Positions 34,411-44,731 of a DNA stretch of 64,000 nucleotides are shown here, piece after piece. Position numbers and translations under genes: made by a program. Source of the stretch: Psychrobacillus sp. FSL K6-4046 (GTDB taxonomy: Bacteria; Bacillota; Bacilli; Bacillales_A; Planococcaceae); NCBI RefSeq assembly GCF_038624605.1, contig NZ_CP152020.1, forward strand, positions 2,473,312-2,537,311, in the 5' to 3' direction. Under the pieces are notes generated by a model. That model did not search any database and was not told the DNA's origin. It saw nothing but the letters and a program-made list of their open reading frames with translations. The first letter of the stretch is position 1. Each line of letters starts with the position of its first letter.

Positions 34411-36528
34411 TTAGTTATCTTGTTGTTCTGCGCGTTCTTTTTCTTCTTTAATTACTACTTTACGAGATAAGTTAACGCGGCCTTGGTTGTCGATTTCAAT
34501 AACTTTTACTAAAAGCTCGTCGCCAAGTTTCAGAACGTCTTCTACGTTTTTCGTACGTTCTTCTTGAATTTCAGAGATATGAAGCAAGCCATCTTTACCG
34601 TTGAAGATTTCAACAAATGCACCGAATTTTTCAATACGTTTCACTTTTCCTAAGTAGTATTCTCCTACTTTAGCTACACGCACGATGTCTTCAATAATTT
34701 GTTTTGCACGAGCAATCATTTCTTCATCTGCTGAAGCGATATAAATTGTACCATCTTGCTCTGTATCAATTTTTACGCCAGTTTCATCAATGATTTTGTT
34801 AATTTGTTTACCACCCGGTCCGATAACATCACGGATTTTATCTGGATTAATTTTAATAACTGTAATTTTTGGTGCATATTTAGATAAGCTTTGGCGTGGC
34901 TCACCAATAGTAGCAAGCATACTTTCTAAAATTTGCATACGTCCAATTTTAGCTTGCTCAAGAGCTTCCTCTAAAATGGTTTTAGATAATCCGTCTATTT
35001 TGATATCCATTTGAAGTGCTGTAATCCCTTTAGAAGTACCTGCTACTTTAAAGTCCATATCCCCAAGGTGATCTTCCATTCCTTGAATATCAGTTAGGAT
35101 TGTGTAATGCTCTCCTTTTTTAACAAGTCCCATTGCTATACCAGCAACTGGAGCTTTAAGTGGAACACCTGCATCCATCATAGCAAGGGTAGAAGCACAA
35201 ATACTTGCTTGTGAAGTAGAACCATTTGATTCTAACACCTCAGCAACTAAGCGAAGTGTATATGGGAAATCATTTTCGTCTGGAATAACTGCTTCTAATG
35301 CACGTTCACCTAAGGCACCATGACCAATTTCACGACGACCAGGAGCACGGATTGGACCAGTTTCACCCACACTGAATTGTGGGAAATTATAATGGTGCAT
35401 AAAGCGTTTAGATTCCTCTAAGCCAATACCATCAATAATTTGCACATCACCAAGCGGTCCTAATGTACAAATACTCAAAGCTTGAGTTTGTCCACGTGTG
35501 AATAGACCAGAACCATGCGTACGAGGTAAAACGCCTACTTCAGAAGATAATGGACGAATTTCAGCTACACCACGACCATCTGGACGTACTTTTTCTTCTG
35601 TGATCAAGCGACGCACTTCTTCTTTAACCATAGCATCCAGAATTTCACGCACTTGTTTCAACGTTTCATCTGTTGCTTCTTTTTCTTTATATTGCTCTAA
35701 CACTTCATTTTTCACTTCAGATATTGCATCTTCACGAGCATGCTTTTCTTGTACTTGGATAGCTTGTACTAGCTTAGCTTCGCATAGTTCTTTAATTTCA
35801 CCAAAAAGTTCTTTATCTAGTTCAAATAAAGGTATGTCTTTTTTCTCTTTACCGATTTCTGCAACAATTTTTTCTTGGAATTCAATCAATTTTACGATTT
35901 CACTATGTCCAAACATAATTGCTTCTAAAACGACTTCCTCAGAAACTTCTTTAGCTCCTGCTTCTACCATGTTAATCGCATCTTTTGTTCCAGCTACAGT
36001 TAAATCTAAAATACTCTTTTCCATTTGGTCTACCGTTGGGTTAATGATGAACTCATCCCCTATTAGGCCTACCTGAACACCTGCAATCGGTCCATCAAAC
36101 GGAATGTCGGATACACTTAGTGCTAAAGAAGAACCTAGCATTGCAGCCATCTCAGAAGAACAGTTTTGGTCTACTGACATAACAATAGAGATTACCTGAA
36201 CTTCATTACGGAAGCCATCCGGGAATAATGGGCGAATTGGACGGTCGATTAAACGGCTTGTTAAAATCGCTCTTTCAGAAGGACGACCTTCACGCTTAAT
36301 AAATCCACCAGGAATTTTACCAACGGCATATAATTTCTCTTCATAGTTCACTGTTAATGGAAAGAAATCTAAATTCTTTGGTTGTTTAGATGCAGTCGCT
36401 ACGGATAATACGCTAGTATCACCATATCTTACTAGAACTGCCCCATTCGCTTGTTTTGCAAGTTGTCCAATTTCTACTTGCAATGGACGGCCTGCCCATT
36501 CGTGTGTAAATACTTTCTTTTCACTCAT
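34411..36528 (-). CDS. pnp: Polynucleotide phosphorylase
   Basis: Phosphorolytic 3'-5' exoribonuclease of the RNA degradosome. The 705 residues contain two RNase PH domains (first about 1-230, second about 310-540 with [16 protein letters not shown] and [10 protein letters not shown]), a KH domain ([20 protein letters not shown]) and a C-terminal S1 domain ([15 protein letters not shown]) with a basic/acidic tail. GAGAGGAG precedes the ATG. It follows rpsO as usual, but each gene here has its own terminator. Confidence 0.97.
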   Translation of the reverse strand: MSEKKVFTHEWAGRPLQVEIGQLAKQANGAVLVRYGDTSVLSVATASKQPKNLDFFPLTVNYEEKLYAVGKIPGGFIKREGRPSERAILTSRLIDRPIRPLFPDGFRNEVQVISIVMSVDQNCSSEMAAMLGSSLALSVSDIPFDGPIAGVQVGLIGDEFIINPTVDQMEKSILDLTVAGTKDAINMVEAGAKEVSEEVVLEAIMFGHSEIVKLIEFQEKIVAEIGKEKKDIPLFELDKELFGEIKELCEAKLVQAIQVQEKHAREDAISEVKNEVLEQYKEKEATDETLKQVREILDAMVKEEVRRLITEEKVRPDGRGVAEIRPLSSEVGVLPRTHGSGLFTRGQTQALSICTLGPLGDVQIIDGIGLEESKRFMHHYNFPQFSVGETGPIRAPGRREIGHGALGERALEAVIPDENDFPYTLRLVAEVLESNGSTSQASICASTLAMMDAGVPLKAPVAGIAMGLVKKGEHYTILTDIQGMEDHLGDMDFKVAGTSKGITALQMDIKIDGLSKTILEEALEQAKIGRMQILESMLATIGEPRQSLSKYAPKITVIKINPDKIRDVIGPGGKQINKIIDETGVKIDTEQDGTIYIASADEEMIARAKQIIEDIVRVAKVGEYYLGKVKRIEKFGAFVEIFNGKDGLLHISEIQEERTKNVEDVLKLGDELLVKVIEIDNQGRVNLSRKVVIKEEKERAEQQDN

Positions 36529-36828
36529 TAATCTGGACTCCTCTCAACTTCAAAAAACTTCTTTTTAATTAGCTATAATAAATTTTTCGACAATCCTAAG
36601 AAAGATTCCTTCTCATTAGAAGTGCACACTTTCATAAATCATCTACTATTTCTATACAACTTGAAATATAACGCAGTCTAATGTTTAGCGCGCTATAGTG
36701 GTTATATGTATCATAAGTAGTGTATCAAAAATATCGGAACTATGCGAAATATTTTACTAAAAAAACAGAAATTACTTGCTAATACTAATATATAATATTT
36801 TCCCTAATATATTAAAATTTATACCAAT
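36529..36828. other. Gap between rpsO and pnp
   Basis: About 300 AT-rich bases with no coding signal. A small inverted repeat, GAAGTG / CACTTTC, lies near 36620-36634. I see no promoter with two good hexamers, although pnp must be transcribed from here or by read-through from rpsO. Confidence 0.4.
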
Positions 36829-36854
36829 AGAAAAAGCGGGATAAATCCCGCTTT
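36829..36854 (-). terminator. rpsO terminator
   Basis: Stem AAAGCGGGA / TCCCGCTTT (36833-36841 and 36846-36854) with a 4-base loop, then TTCTATT on the minus strand, 12 bp after the rpsO stop. Confidence 0.87.
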
Positions 36855-36866
36855 CCTAGGTGTATC

Positions 36867-37136
36867 TTATCGACGTAAACCAAGTTTTGCGATTAGTTCA
36901 CGGTAACGTTGTACTTCGTTTTCACGTAAGTATTTTAATAAGTTACGACGACGTCCAACCATTTTGAATAGACCACGACGTGAGTGATGATCTTTCTTAT
37001 GTGTACGTAAATGTTCGTTTAAAGAGTTAATCTCTTCTGTAAGGATTGCGATTTGAATATCTGCAGATCCTGTATCGCTTTCGTGAGTTCTGTACTCAGC
37101 GATTAGTTCGTTTTTGCGTTCTTGTGTAATTGCCAT
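36867..37136 (-). CDS. rpsO: 30S ribosomal protein S15
   Basis: 89-residue primary 16S rRNA-binding protein of the central domain of the 30S subunit. Full-length family sequence ([15 protein letters not shown], then [20 protein letters not shown]). AGGAGG lies 9 bases upstream of the ATG. A promoter is seen about 100 bp upstream, leaving a 5' leader in which S15 autoregulation, known for this gene in other bacteria, could operate. Confidence 0.97.
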   Translation of the reverse strand: MAITQERKNELIAEYRTHESDTGSADIQIAILTEEINSLNEHLRTHKKDHHSRRGLFKMVGRRRNLLKYLRENEVQRYRELIAKLGLRR

Positions 37137-37235
37137 GTAGGTTTCCTCCTAATATTCTTAATATCCCCTGTTCCTGAGCAATCGTTGGAGAATCGAAAAA
37201 GCCAAGGAAAGGTTAAGTACATTTTGTACTTATAA

Positions 37236-37264
37236 AGAATAGCATAATCTGTTACGTGAAGCAA
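37236..37264 (-). promoter_or_regulatory. Candidate rpsO promoter
   Basis: TTGCTT (37264-37259) and TATTCT (37241-37236) on the minus strand with a 17-bp spacer. Just downstream lies the inverted repeat AAGTACA / TGTACTT (37215-37231). Confidence 0.5.
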
Positions 37265-37326
37265 CTTTTATAGACGCTTCTTCTCCAAATATAGTAGCAG
37301 TTTGTCTGAAGCAATTGGTTCAAAAA

Positions 37327-38271
37327 TTATAATTTGAAGTAATCAATAGCAACTTGCTTATCCTTGCCGATTTGTTCTTTAAGCTCTACAATTCCACTGA
37401 ATTTTTGCTCAGCACGTATGCGCTTGTACCAATGGACTGCCACTTCTTCACCATAAATAGATTGGTCAAAGTTAATGATATGTACTTCAATAGACAATTT
37501 TTTTTCATCCGGATTATTGAATGTAGGCTTATATCCTACATTACACACTCCCTCATACCATTGCTCCTGCACACGTATCTTCACTGCGTAAACACCTATA
37601 GCCGGTATAAACTGACCTTCTTTTGGTTGAATATTAGCAGTAGGGAAATCAATCGTTCTTCCGCGCTTATCACCATGTACCACTACGCCTGTAAGCATAA
37701 ATGGGCGACCTAAAAGTTCTTTTGCGTCTTCCACATTACCTTCTTTAAGTGCTCCACGTATTCTGGTAGAACTAATTTTATCGCCTTCCATTTCTTGTTT
37801 ACCTACTACAGAAACAGAGTAGTCTCCAGCAGAAAGATCCGCCATATCCTTCATTGTCCCTTTACCAAAAGCACCAAAAGAAAAATCAAAGCCAGCTGTA
37901 ACATGCTTTACATTAGCTCGTTTAATGAAAGATTCTATAAATTCAACTGGGGTTAGCTTTGCAAAGTCAGATGTAAATCTCACTACAAACAGTGTATCTA
38001 CGTTCATTTGTTCCAGAATATCAATTTTCTGCTCCAAGGGAGTTATATAAAATACCTGTTCCTTCCTTCCACCTAAAACAAGAGAAGGATGTGGATCAAA
38101 TGTCATTACAGCTGTTTTTAGATTCATTTCATTCCCTTTGTCCAAGGCTTCTTGAATGACAGCTCGATGACCTAAATGAACACCATCAAAAAAGCCGATT
38201 GCTAGGGAAAATTCTTCATTGTTCTTCATGTTATATAAATGGTTTGGATAAGATAAATGATAAACGTTCAT
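37327..38271 (-). CDS. ribF: Bifunctional riboflavin kinase / FAD synthetase
   Basis: Makes FMN from riboflavin and FAD from FMN. The N-terminal nucleotidyltransferase domain shows IGFFDGVHLGHRAVI (26-40) and ISSTRIRGAL; the C-terminal riboflavin kinase domain shows GDKRGRTIDFPTANI and the Glu-containing VEVHIINFD (reads IEVHIINFD here). The 314 residues are full length. The start is 2 bp after the truB stop, with AAAGGAG inside the end of truB. This is the standard truB-ribF pair. Confidence 0.95.
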   Translation of the reverse strand: MNVYHLSYPNHLYNMKNNEEFSLAIGFFDGVHLGHRAVIQEALDKGNEMNLKTAVMTFDPHPSLVLGGRKEQVFYITPLEQKIDILEQMNVDTLFVVRFTSDFAKLTPVEFIESFIKRANVKHVTAGFDFSFGAFGKGTMKDMADLSAGDYSVSVVGKQEMEGDKISSTRIRGALKEGNVEDAKELLGRPFMLTGVVVHGDKRGRTIDFPTANIQPKEGQFIPAIGVYAVKIRVQEQWYEGVCNVGYKPTFNNPDEKKLSIEVHIINFDQSIYGEEVAVHWYKRIRAEQKFSGIVELKEQIGKDKQVAIDYFKL

Positions 38272-38272
38272 A

Positions 38273-39193
38273 TTATACTCCTTTTTCTGATGAAAACATT
38301 TTTTCTGGTTTCATCATACCATTTTTTGTTGGATGTTTAATATAAACTGCAACTGGTTGCCCTTCCTCTGTAAAAACAACTTTGTCATTGGTATTGAGGA
38401 GAGGATGTAACTCTAAGACGGCTCCATTCGCAATCCATTTCTTTAACGACTCATCCATTTCTTCAGATGGCCATTTAGCGAGTGCATGCTTAATAGGTAA
38501 TATATTGTTATCCAATACACCCTCTTCCAAAGCTTCTTGTACCTCTTGAAGGGTTAAACAATGTGACTTAGTAAAGTTCCCTGATGCTGTACGAACAAGT
38601 GAAGACATATGTGCAGGATAACCTAAAAGTTCACCTATTTGTACTGCAAGTGTACGTATATATGTACCTTTACTGCAACCAATTTCTATTTGAAAGGAAA
38701 TTTCTTGACCTGAAAAAAGATCATCTTCATCTAAAAGATTTAAATAATGTATAGTCACCTGTCTACTAGGTCGCTCTACCTCTTTACCTTCGCGGGCATA
38801 TTCATATAACTTTTTACCATTCACTTTAACCGCAGAATACATTGGAGGAGTTTGAGTAATCTGTCCAGTCAGCTGTTGAAGGACACTTTTTATTTGATCA
38901 ATAGAGAATTGTTTTTCACTTGAATCTACCTTTACTACGTCACCATCTGCATCCTCAGTAGTTGTAGATGATCCTATCGTTACAGTAGCTACATAGGTTT
39001 TTCCTTCATTCATTATATACTCGGATACTTTAGTAGCTTGACCAAGACAAATTGGCAATACACCTTCTACACTTGGATCTAATGTTCCTGTATGGCCAAT
39101 CCGTTTCATCTTCAATATTTTGCGTAATTTAAAAACGCAGTCATGTGAGGTCATTCCTTTTTCTTTCCATAAAGGCAATATTCCTTCATACAT
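38273..39193 (-). CDS. truB: tRNA pseudouridine-55 synthase
   Basis: Isomerises U55 to pseudouridine in the T-loop of tRNAs. Catalytic Asp39 sits in GHTGTLDP (34-40), with further motifs KGTYIRTLA and TPPMYSAVKVNGK. The 306 residues include the C-terminal PUA-like region. ATG 39193 is placed 6 bases after GGGGTG; ATG 39196 directly before it is equally possible, and 39214 has no site. Confidence 0.94.
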   Translation of the reverse strand: MYEGILPLWKEKGMTSHDCVFKLRKILKMKRIGHTGTLDPSVEGVLPICLGQATKVSEYIMNEGKTYVATVTIGSSTTTEDADGDVVKVDSSEKQFSIDQIKSVLQQLTGQITQTPPMYSAVKVNGKKLYEYAREGKEVERPSRQVTIHYLNLLDEDDLFSGQEISFQIEIGCSKGTYIRTLAVQIGELLGYPAHMSSLVRTASGNFTKSHCLTLQEVQEALEEGVLDNNILPIKHALAKWPSEEMDESLKKWIANGAVLELHPLLNTNDKVVFTEEGQPVAVYIKHPTKNGMMKPEKMFSSEKGV

Positions 39194-39218
39194 CATGCTC
39201 ACCCCATTTTTCAAAAAT

Positions 39219-39256
39219 ACACGAAAGAAGTCTGCTCAATTTAAGCAGACTTCTTT
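39219..39256 (-). terminator. Hairpin after rbfA
   Basis: Perfect 13-bp stem AAAGAAGTCTGCT / AGCAGACTTCTTT (39224-39236 and 39244-39256) 10 bp after the rbfA stop. The T tail is interrupted (CGTGTATTTTT), so read-through into truB is likely. Confidence 0.75.
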
Positions 39257-39266
39257 GTATTATGTG

Positions 39267-39614
39267 TTATTCCTCATTTGAAGATTGGTTAATCTGTCTT
39301 AATAGATTATCGATACGATTTCCATATGCTGCAGATTCATCAAACTCAAATAATAATTCTGGCGTTACACGTAATCTAATACGCTGTCCTATTTCCGAAC
39401 GTATGAAGCCTTTAGCTTTTTCTAAAGCTCTTAAGGTATCGTTACGGTCTCCATCTAGTACGGTAATATAAATAGTCGCTTGTTGTAGGTCTCCTGTAAC
39501 TGCTACATCTGTAACTGTTACAAATCCTATACGAGGATCCTTTAATTTACGTCCTATGATTTCACCTAACTCTTTTTTCATTTGTTCGGCAACTCGGTTC
39601 GCACGCATTGACAT
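39267..39614 (-). CDS. rbfA: 30S ribosome-binding factor A
   Basis: 115-residue KH-like protein for late 16S rRNA maturation. Family features [32 protein letters not shown] and [17 protein letters not shown]. It is the last gene of the rimP-nusA-infB operon before a hairpin. Confidence 0.95.
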   Translation of the reverse strand: MSMRANRVAEQMKKELGEIIGRKLKDPRIGFVTVTDVAVTGDLQQATIYITVLDGDRNDTLRALEKAKGFIRSEIGQRIRLRVTPELLFEFDESAAYGNRIDNLLRQINQSSNEE

Positions 39615-39635
39615 AATTGCTACACCTCATTTTCA

Positions 39636-39914
39636 TCATAAATATTCTTTGTTGATTTCAATACATTCCCATTCAGGGTTAGATTCTAAAAACCTAATGG
39701 CCATCACTAGCTCGCGTTCGACCGCACGCTTGTCAGAAGCAATGGCAACTATTCCAACTTTGGTACGTTGCCACACATCCTGGTGATCTAACTCTGAAAC
39801 AGAAACATTAAATTTTTGTTTGGTTCTAGTGAGCATACGTTGTAAAACTGCTCTTTTTTCTTTCAATGAATGTGCAGTAGGAATAAGAAATTCACACTCT
39901 GCATAGACAATCAT
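39636..39914 (-). CDS. ylxP: YlxP family protein (DUF503)
   Basis: 92-residue conserved protein found between infB and rbfA in most Firmicutes. Typical sequence: VYAECEFLIPTAHSLKEKRAVL and RTKVGIVAIASDKRAVERE. Work on related proteins suggests a link with ribosome maturation, but the activity is not established. Its ATG shares one base with the infB stop (TAATG), so translation is coupled. Confidence 0.9.
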   Translation of the reverse strand: MIVYAECEFLIPTAHSLKEKRAVLQRMLTRTKQKFNVSVSELDHQDVWQRTKVGIVAIASDKRAVERELVMAIRFLESNPEWECIEINKEYL

Positions 39915-42343
39915 TAGCGTTTAATTTCTTCCATAATGTAAGCTTCGATAATATCGTTTTCTTTTACATCATTAAAGTTTTTAATCGTTATCCCACACTC
40001 GTAGCCTTTTGCAACTTCTTTTGCATCGTCTTTAAAGCGTTTTAACGTATCTAATTCACCTTCAAAAATAACGATACCATCACGAATTACTCGCACTCCG
40101 CTATCACGTGTAATTTTACCTTCTGTTACATAGGATCCTGCGATAGTTCCTACTTTAGAAACTTTAAAGGTTTCACGAATCTCTGCTTGACCAATGATTT
40201 TCTCTTGGAATTCTGGATCCAATAGGCCTGTCATTGCAGCTTCGATTTCTTCAATTACTTTGTAGATAATACGGTGAAGACGAATATCAACACCCTCTTG
40301 TTCTGCTGCACGTTTAGCATTTGTATCTGGACGAACGTTAAATCCAATTACAATTGCATTGGAAGCAGCTGCAAGACTAATGTCTGATTCAGTAATTGCT
40401 CCTGCACCCGTGTGGATAATACGTACATTTACACCCTCAACTTCGATTTTCATAAGTGAAGCTGCCATCGCTTCCACAGTACCTTGAACGTCTGCTTTAA
40501 CAATTAGGTTAAGTTCTTTCATTTCACCTTGTTTCATTTGATCAAACAAGTTATCTAATGTTACTCGTGATTTTTCAGAGCGTTGGCTCACTTGAGCATG
40601 AGAAGCACGCGTTTCCCCTACTTGACGAGCAGTTTTTTCATCTTCAAATACAACGAAACGGTCTCCTGCTTGTGGTACTTCGTTTAATCCTGTAATTTCC
40701 ACAGGAGTAGAAGGACCTGCCTCTTTCACACGACGACCTAAATCATTGACCATTGCACGAACACGCCCAAAAGCATGCCCTACTACAATTGGATCTCCAA
40801 CTTTTAATGTACCATCTTGAACTAATAACGTTGCAACAGAACCTCTACCTTTGTCTAATTGAGCTTCAATTACTGTTCCTAAAGCAAGACGTTTTGGGTT
40901 AGCTTTAAGCTCAGCAACCTCAGAAACAAGTAGAACCATTTCAAGTAGGTTGTCGATACCATCACCTTTTAAAGCAGAAATTGGTACGAAGATTGTGTCT
41001 CCACCCCATGCTTCTGGTACTAAACCGTGCTCTGTAAGCTCTTGCATTACGCGATCAGGATTAGCAGATGGTTTATCCATTTTGTTAACTGCTACGATAA
41101 TTGGAACTTCAGCTGCTTTTGCATGGTTAATAGCTTCTACTGTTTGAGGCATTACACCATCATCAGCTGCTACTACTAAAATGGTCAAATCAGTTATTTT
41201 CGCTCCACGTGCGCGCATCGTTGTAAATGCAGCATGTCCTGGAGTATCTAAGAAAGTAATCTTTTTGCCATTGTCTACCACTTGGTATGCACCGATATGC
41301 TGAGTGATACCGCCGGCTTCTCCAGCAGTTACTTTTGTGTGTCTAATTGAATCTAGAAGAGTTGTTTTACCATGGTCAACGTGTCCCATGATTGTAACTA
41401 CTGGTGGGCGTTCACCCATGTTAGCAGCATCTTCTTCAACAGGAGCTTCGAAATGAACTTCTAAATCGGTAATATCGATTTTAATTTCTTCTTCCACTTC
41501 TACACCGTAGTCTGCACAAATAAGTTCAATAGCATCCTTATCAAGTTCCTGGTTAATTGTTGCCATTACACCAAGTAAGAACAATTTTTTAATGATTTCT
41601 GCAGGCTCACGACCTAATTTTTTCGCTAGCTCTGTAACTGTAAGAGATTCCGTAAAGGTAATTCTTTCTGGAAGTTCTCTTTCTTTTCTAGGAACTGGTG
41701 GTTGAACAGGTGTAGTTGGTCCTTTTCTACGCTTGTTGAATCGGCCACCTGGTCTGTTTTGTCCACCTGGTCTGTTTTGGTTTTGGCCACCTGGACGATT
41801 TTGTCCACCTGGCTTGTTATTATTAGTAAAGGTTTTCTTTGGTTGATTGTTTGAACCTTGAGTATTAGAACCTTGAGTATTTGACTGACTTCCTGGTCTT
41901 TGCTGAGATTGACCAGCATTTGATGGACGTGATTGCCCTTGTGATGATGGTCTAGATTGATTTTGGTTATTTGGTCTTTGTTGACCTTGGGAAGCTGGTC
42001 TAGATTGGTTCTGATTACTTGGTCTTTGCTGTCCTTGTTGACCTTGTGAAGACGGTCTAGACTGGTTTTGGTTATTTGGTCTTTGCTGTCCTTGTGAAGC
42101 TGGTCTAGACTGGTTCTGATTACTTGGTCTTTGTCCTTGGTTAGCAGGTTTAGACTGTTGTGAATTAGAGTTGTTTCCAGCTCCACCTTTTTTATAAATG
42201 CCGTCTAATTTACTAACAGCATCTCCTTCAAGCGTAGACATATGATTCGTTACTGTTATATTCAACTTTCCTAGTTGCTCTATAACTTCTTTACTCGATT
42301 TATTAATTTGTTTCGCGTATTCATGAACTCTGATTTTAGTCAT
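39914..42343 (-). CDS. infB: Translation initiation factor IF-2
   Basis: GTPase that places initiator tRNA on the ribosome. Domain order: short N-terminal helical domain ([20 protein letters not shown]), a low-complexity segment at 56-205 rich in Gln, Asn, Arg, Pro, Ser and Gly with a recurring QNQSRPxSQGQQRPxN unit, then the second IF2N domain, the G domain with G1 GHVDHGKT (320-327), DTPGHAAF and NKMDK, and the beta-barrel C-domains. At 809 residues it is longer than B. subtilis IF2 (716), mainly because of the repeat segment. ATG 42343 has GGGGGTGAG upstream; an upstream start at 42403 would fall inside ylxQ. Confidence 0.96.
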   Translation of the reverse strand: MTKIRVHEYAKQINKSSKEVIEQLGKLNITVTNHMSTLEGDAVSKLDGIYKKGGAGNNSNSQQSKPANQGQRPSNQNQSRPASQGQQRPNNQNQSRPSSQGQQGQQRPSNQNQSRPASQGQQRPNNQNQSRPSSQGQSRPSNAGQSQQRPGSQSNTQGSNTQGSNNQPKKTFTNNNKPGGQNRPGGQNQNRPGGQNRPGGRFNKRRKGPTTPVQPPVPRKERELPERITFTESLTVTELAKKLGREPAEIIKKLFLLGVMATINQELDKDAIELICADYGVEVEEEIKIDITDLEVHFEAPVEEDAANMGERPPVVTIMGHVDHGKTTLLDSIRHTKVTAGEAGGITQHIGAYQVVDNGKKITFLDTPGHAAFTTMRARGAKITDLTILVVAADDGVMPQTVEAINHAKAAEVPIIVAVNKMDKPSANPDRVMQELTEHGLVPEAWGGDTIFVPISALKGDGIDNLLEMVLLVSEVAELKANPKRLALGTVIEAQLDKGRGSVATLLVQDGTLKVGDPIVVGHAFGRVRAMVNDLGRRVKEAGPSTPVEITGLNEVPQAGDRFVVFEDEKTARQVGETRASHAQVSQRSEKSRVTLDNLFDQMKQGEMKELNLIVKADVQGTVEAMAASLMKIEVEGVNVRIIHTGAGAITESDISLAAASNAIVIGFNVRPDTNAKRAAEQEGVDIRLHRIIYKVIEEIEAAMTGLLDPEFQEKIIGQAEIRETFKVSKVGTIAGSYVTEGKITRDSGVRVIRDGIVIFEGELDTLKRFKDDAKEVAKGYECGITIKNFNDVKENDIIEAYIMEEIKR

Positions 42344-42347
42344 TAGC

Positions 42348-42668
42348 TCACCCCCGGTTATATTCGTTGAGAAGGCCGGACAGTTTTTTAGCGAAACCGT
42401 CATCCATAATGGCTATTGCCACTCTGGCCTCTTTTCCCGTCGCATGTCCGAGATCGTGCCGGTCTCCAAAGACATGCAGCTCAACGTTAAAAGATGCACA
42501 TTTATCATTCAATTTTTTAGCAGTATTATGTGAAGCATCGTTAGCTAATATAACTAGCTTTGCTTTCTTACTTCTAATTTCTTTTACGACTAACTCTTCA
42601 CCAGAAATCGTTTTTCTAGCTCTAGTGGCGAGTCCTAATAGTTGCGTAATTTGTTGTTCTATATTCAT
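42348..42668 (-). CDS. ylxQ: L7Ae-family ribosomal protein YlxQ
   Basis: 106-residue kink-turn-binding protein of the L7Ae/L30e/YbxF family. Motifs [18 protein letters not shown] and [18 protein letters not shown]. It lies between rnpM and infB in the nusA operon. The start overlaps rnpM by 4 bp. Confidence 0.92.
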   Translation of the reverse strand: MNIEQQITQLLGLATRARKTISGEELVVKEIRSKKAKLVILANDASHNTAKKLNDKCASFNVELHVFGDRHDLGHATGKEARVAIAIMDDGFAKKLSGLLNEYNRG

Positions 42669-42943
42669 TTCAATTTTTCTCTTTCAATCATGACGATTAA
42701 CTCGTCATATATTTCATTTGGAATGCTCGCTTCTAAATGATTACCTAAAGAATTCTTTTTCTTCGCTTGGTTAACAGCTTCTACGGTTTTAGAGACGTAC
42801 GCACCACGACCAGATTTTTTTCCTGTCGGGTCCACGCTAACCTCGCCTTCCTTAGAACGAACTACTCGAATCATTTCTTTTTTAGGAAACATTTCTCCAG
42901 TAGCAACACATTTTCGTAATGGGATTTTTTTTTGAGTGGCCAT
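42665..42943 (-). CDS. rnpM: YlxR family RNA-binding protein RnpM
   Basis: 92-residue DUF448 protein, described in B. subtilis as a modulator that binds RNase P RNA. Conserved motifs: PLRKCVATGEMFPKKEMIRVVR and DPTGKKSGRGAYV. It lies directly after nusA and overlaps ylxQ by 4 bp. Confidence 0.93.
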   Translation of the reverse strand: MATQKKIPLRKCVATGEMFPKKEMIRVVRSKEGEVSVDPTGKKSGRGAYVSKTVEAVNQAKKKNSLGNHLEASIPNEIYDELIVMIEREKLK

Positions 42944-42963
42944 ACTAAATCAGCCTCCTATTC

Positions 42964-44103
42964 TTACTCTTCGTCTTTGTAAAAATCAAAATCATCCATA
43001 TCATTTTCTAATTCTTCTACAATTAGCTGCGGAGAATTCTCGTTAGGATAAATTCCTAGCTCTCTAGCATCAGTTTCACTTTTAATATCAATTTTCCAGC
43101 CAGTTAGCTTAGCTGCAAGTCTTGCATTTTGGCCTCTTTTACCAATAGCTAGGGATAATTGATAATCTGGTACTACTACAGTAGTGGATTTTTCTTCTTC
43201 ATTTACTTGAACATCTAAAACTTTCGAAGGACTAAGTGCATTTGCAACGAAAACAATAGGATCTTCTGACCATTCAACAATGTCAATTTTTTCTCCACTT
43301 AGTTCGTTTACAATCGTTTGAACACGAGCACCTTTCGCACCTACACATGAGCCAACCGGATCAATTTCTTCGTTATGTGCAAAAACAGATATTTTTGAAC
43401 GATCTCCAGCTTCACGAGCGATAGATTTAATCTCTACAATACCTTCGAAAATTTCAGGTACTTCCATTTCAAATAAGCGACGAAGTAATCCTGGATGTGT
43501 TCTTGAAACAAACACCTGTGGTCCACGAGTTGTTCGTTCAACCTTTGTAATATACACTTTGATACGATCATGGGGACGATATGTTTCAGTTGGAATTTGT
43601 TCGTTTACTGGTAAAACAGCTTCCACTTTCCCTAATCCTACATATATATTACGCGCATCTAGTCGTTCAACGATACCATTTACTATATCATCTTCACGAT
43701 CAACATACTCTTCGTATATTAATCCTCGTTCAGCCTCACGAACTCTTTGCGTTACAACTTGTTTCGCTGTTTGTGCAGCAATGCGACCGAAATTACGTGG
43801 AGTAACCTCTTCTTCCACTACATCTCCAATTGCATAATGTGGATTAATAGCTTGTGCATCCTCTAAAGAGATCTCTAAACGACCATCTCCTACTTCTTCC
43901 ACTACATCTTTTCTTGAATAAACGATCATCGAACCATTCGCTAAGTTAATATCGACGCGAACATTCTGAGCTTGATTGAAATTTCTTTTATAAGCCGTAA
44001 CTAAAGCAGCCTCGATTGCCTCGATTAATACATCTCTTGAAATCCCTTTTTGTTTCTCTAGCGCTGTTAACGCATCTAATAACTCACTACTCACAGCCAC
44101 CAC
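42964..44103 (-). CDS. nusA: Transcription termination/antitermination protein NusA
   Basis: Binds RNA polymerase and nascent RNA to control pausing and termination. The N-terminal domain (1-125), S1 domain (about 130-200), KH1 (about 230-280) and KH2 with [19 protein letters not shown] are visible. The 379 residues end in an acidic tail ([14 protein letters not shown]) and lack the extra C-terminal repeats of enteric NusA, as is normal in Firmicutes. Confidence 0.97.
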   Translation of the reverse strand: MVAVSSELLDALTALEKQKGISRDVLIEAIEAALVTAYKRNFNQAQNVRVDINLANGSMIVYSRKDVVEEVGDGRLEISLEDAQAINPHYAIGDVVEEEVTPRNFGRIAAQTAKQVVTQRVREAERGLIYEEYVDREDDIVNGIVERLDARNIYVGLGKVEAVLPVNEQIPTETYRPHDRIKVYITKVERTTRGPQVFVSRTHPGLLRRLFEMEVPEIFEGIVEIKSIAREAGDRSKISVFAHNEEIDPVGSCVGAKGARVQTIVNELSGEKIDIVEWSEDPIVFVANALSPSKVLDVQVNEEEKSTTVVVPDYQLSLAIGKRGQNARLAAKLTGWKIDIKSETDARELGIYPNENSPQLIVEELENDMDDFDFYKDEE

Positions 44104-44116
44104 TCCTCAATATACA

Positions 44117-44596
44117 TTATGCAGAGAAATCGATTGCTAAACGAGCTAGCGCAATTTTCTCTTTTTCAATTTGAATTTTTACTCTTCTTGTTTTGATGCG
44201 AATTTCTATTAAAGCGCCTTCTTCTGCAGTATAAGAAAGTAATGTTCCTTCAAACTCTTTTGCACCATTAATCTGCTCATAAGTTTTAATAAAAACATAT
44301 TTCCCTACAGCTGCAATAAAATCAGCTTCTTTTTTCAATGGACGCTCTGCCCCTGGAGAGGAAACTTCTAAAAAGTAATTTTCCTTAATAGGATCTTCTT
44401 CATCCAGCTTTTCGCTTAGTTTGTTGCTTACTTGTGCACATTGCTCAATATCGATTCCACCAGTTGGTGTATCGACATACACACGTAAAAACCAATCGCG
44501 ACCTTCTTTTACATATTCAATATCAACGAGCTCTAAGTTCATTTCTTGTAAAATCGGTAAAACAAGCTCTTCCATTTTACTAGTTATATTACTCAT
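44117..44596 (-). CDS. rimP: Ribosome maturation factor RimP
   Basis: 159-residue protein for 30S assembly. Features: [41 protein letters not shown] and [16 protein letters not shown] 44596 has AAGGAGG 5 bases upstream; an in-frame start 39 bases earlier (44635) has none. It starts the rimP-nusA-rnpM-ylxQ-infB-ylxP-rbfA operon. Confidence 0.95.
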   Translation of the reverse strand: MSNITSKMEELVLPILQEMNLELVDIEYVKEGRDWFLRVYVDTPTGGIDIEQCAQVSNKLSEKLDEEDPIKENYFLEVSSPGAERPLKKEADFIAAVGKYVFIKTYEQINGAKEFEGTLLSYTAEEGALIEIRIKTRRVKIQIEKEKIALARLAIDFSA

Positions 44597-44635
44597 AAAG
44601 GCCTCCTTACAAAACCGTGATTTTCTATATAACAA

Positions 44636-44663
44636 CAGAAAAGAGCGGGAAATCCCACTCTTT
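44636..44663 (-). terminator. polC terminator
   Basis: On the minus strand AAAGAGTGGGA pairs with TCCCGCTCTTT (one G-U pair, 2 extra loop bases) and is followed by TCTGTTGTT. It lies about 70 bp after polC and 40 bp before rimP. Confidence 0.75.
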
Positions 44664-44731
44664 CGTCACAGAACTATGAAACATTGGTAGATTTATCTTA
44701 CCATACCATAGGTTTGTTTGCAAATTAGTGA

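Noticed and set aside
35498-36076. 192-codon plus-strand frame opposite pnp
   Set aside because: Antisense shadow of a strongly conserved gene; no ribosome-binding site and a low-complexity Ser/Thr-rich product.
41626-42186. Long out-of-frame minus-strand open frame inside infB
   Set aside because: It exists because the repetitive linker lacks stops in that frame; infB itself is well supported.
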